Source: Gemmatimonadota bacterium (lineage in GTDB: Bacteria; Gemmatimonadota; Gemmatimonadetes; Gemmatimonadales; GWC2-71-9). Taken from it: DNA of 5,508 nucleotides. The notes below the pieces were generated by a model. The model worked only from the letters and a program-made list of their open reading frames with translations. It was not told where the DNA came from and searched no databases. The position numbers and the translations under genes are program-made. Location of the stretch: NCBI GenBank assembly GCA_003220955.1, contig QHTW01000223.1, positions 7,565-13,072 of the forward strand. Reading direction: 5' to 3'. Position 1 is the first letter of the stretch; every line of letters begins with the position of its first letter. Positions 5,451-5,508 of this stretch are shown here, one piece after another.

Positions 5451-5508
5451 CCCTGGCGCTGTATCGCATCGATGACCGGTTGATCCACGGCCAGGTCGTC
5501 GTGGGGTG
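5447..5508 (+). CDS. PTS EIIB component, mannose/fructose/sorbose family (5' end only)
   Basis: The window ends after 20 full codons: MTLALYRIDDRLIHGQVVVG, with the next codon beginning TG, which fits the conserved Trp. RIDDRLIHGQV is the phosphorylation-site signature of man-family EIIB, so H14 is the expected phospho-histidine. The start ATG overlaps the EIIA stop (ATGA), implying coupled synthesis of the two partners. The rest of the gene, and probably membrane components EIIC and EIID, should follow to the right. Confidence 0.9.
   Translation, partial: MTLALYRIDDRLIHGQVVVG

Overview
The window is a GC-rich (by eye about two thirds G+C), very tightly packed bacterial gene string. Apart from the first ~215 bases, everything reads on the + strand: the 3' part of riboflavin synthase (ribE), ribBA, ribH, nusB, a family-4 glycosyltransferase, a short ribosome hibernation factor (hpf/raiA type), HPr kinase/phosphorylase (hprK), a mannose-family PTS EIIA and the first 20 codons of a mannose-family EIIB. 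Neighbouring genes overlap or are at most 4 bases apart, so no intergenic stretch could hold an RNA gene, an independent promoter or a terminator, and I see none. The layout, with riboflavin genes leading into nusB and hpf-hprK leading into PTS man-type genes in a GC-rich genome, suggests a Gram-negative non-model phylum. Gemmatimonadota is my best guess from memory of such neighbourhoods; it is not proven here.

Bases 1-549 are the most unusual part. The start of riboflavin synthase (MFTGIV onward, 71 codons) reads on the MINUS strand from base 215 to base 1. The rest of the same protein (from AADLMGGHIVQGH to the stop) reads on the PLUS strand from base 217 to 549. The gene is therefore broken by an inversion whose right breakpoint falls at the start codon. 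About 14-17 residues that should join the halves are absent from the window and are expected just left of it. This is either a real small inversion, possibly an invertible switch, or an assembly fold-back or misjoin.

Bases 531-2609 complete the riboflavin block. RibBA supplies both early branches (GTP cyclohydrolase II and DHBP synthase), RibH makes the lumazine, and RibE would dismutate it to riboflavin. NusB, the antitermination and rRNA factor, follows with overlap. RibBA has Gln where the DHBP synthase family usually has a metal-binding His, and RibH has a shortened linker in its phosphate-binding region.

Bases 2606-3754 encode a GT4 glycosyltransferase. Its N-terminal domain is interrupted by nine glycines encoded by a perfect GGGGGC tandem repeat, which is also a textbook G-quadruplex motif and a likely slippage site.

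Bases 3759-5508 hold hpf, hprK, EIIA and the start of EIIB: a hibernation factor followed by PTS regulatory and phosphocarrier genes. EIIC, EIID, HPr and enzyme I are expected to the right. Genes starting with ATG (ribBA, hpf, EIIA) have recognisable Shine-Dalgarno sequences, while most of the GTG-started genes (ribH, the glycosyltransferase, hprK) abut or overlap the previous stop and look translationally coupled.
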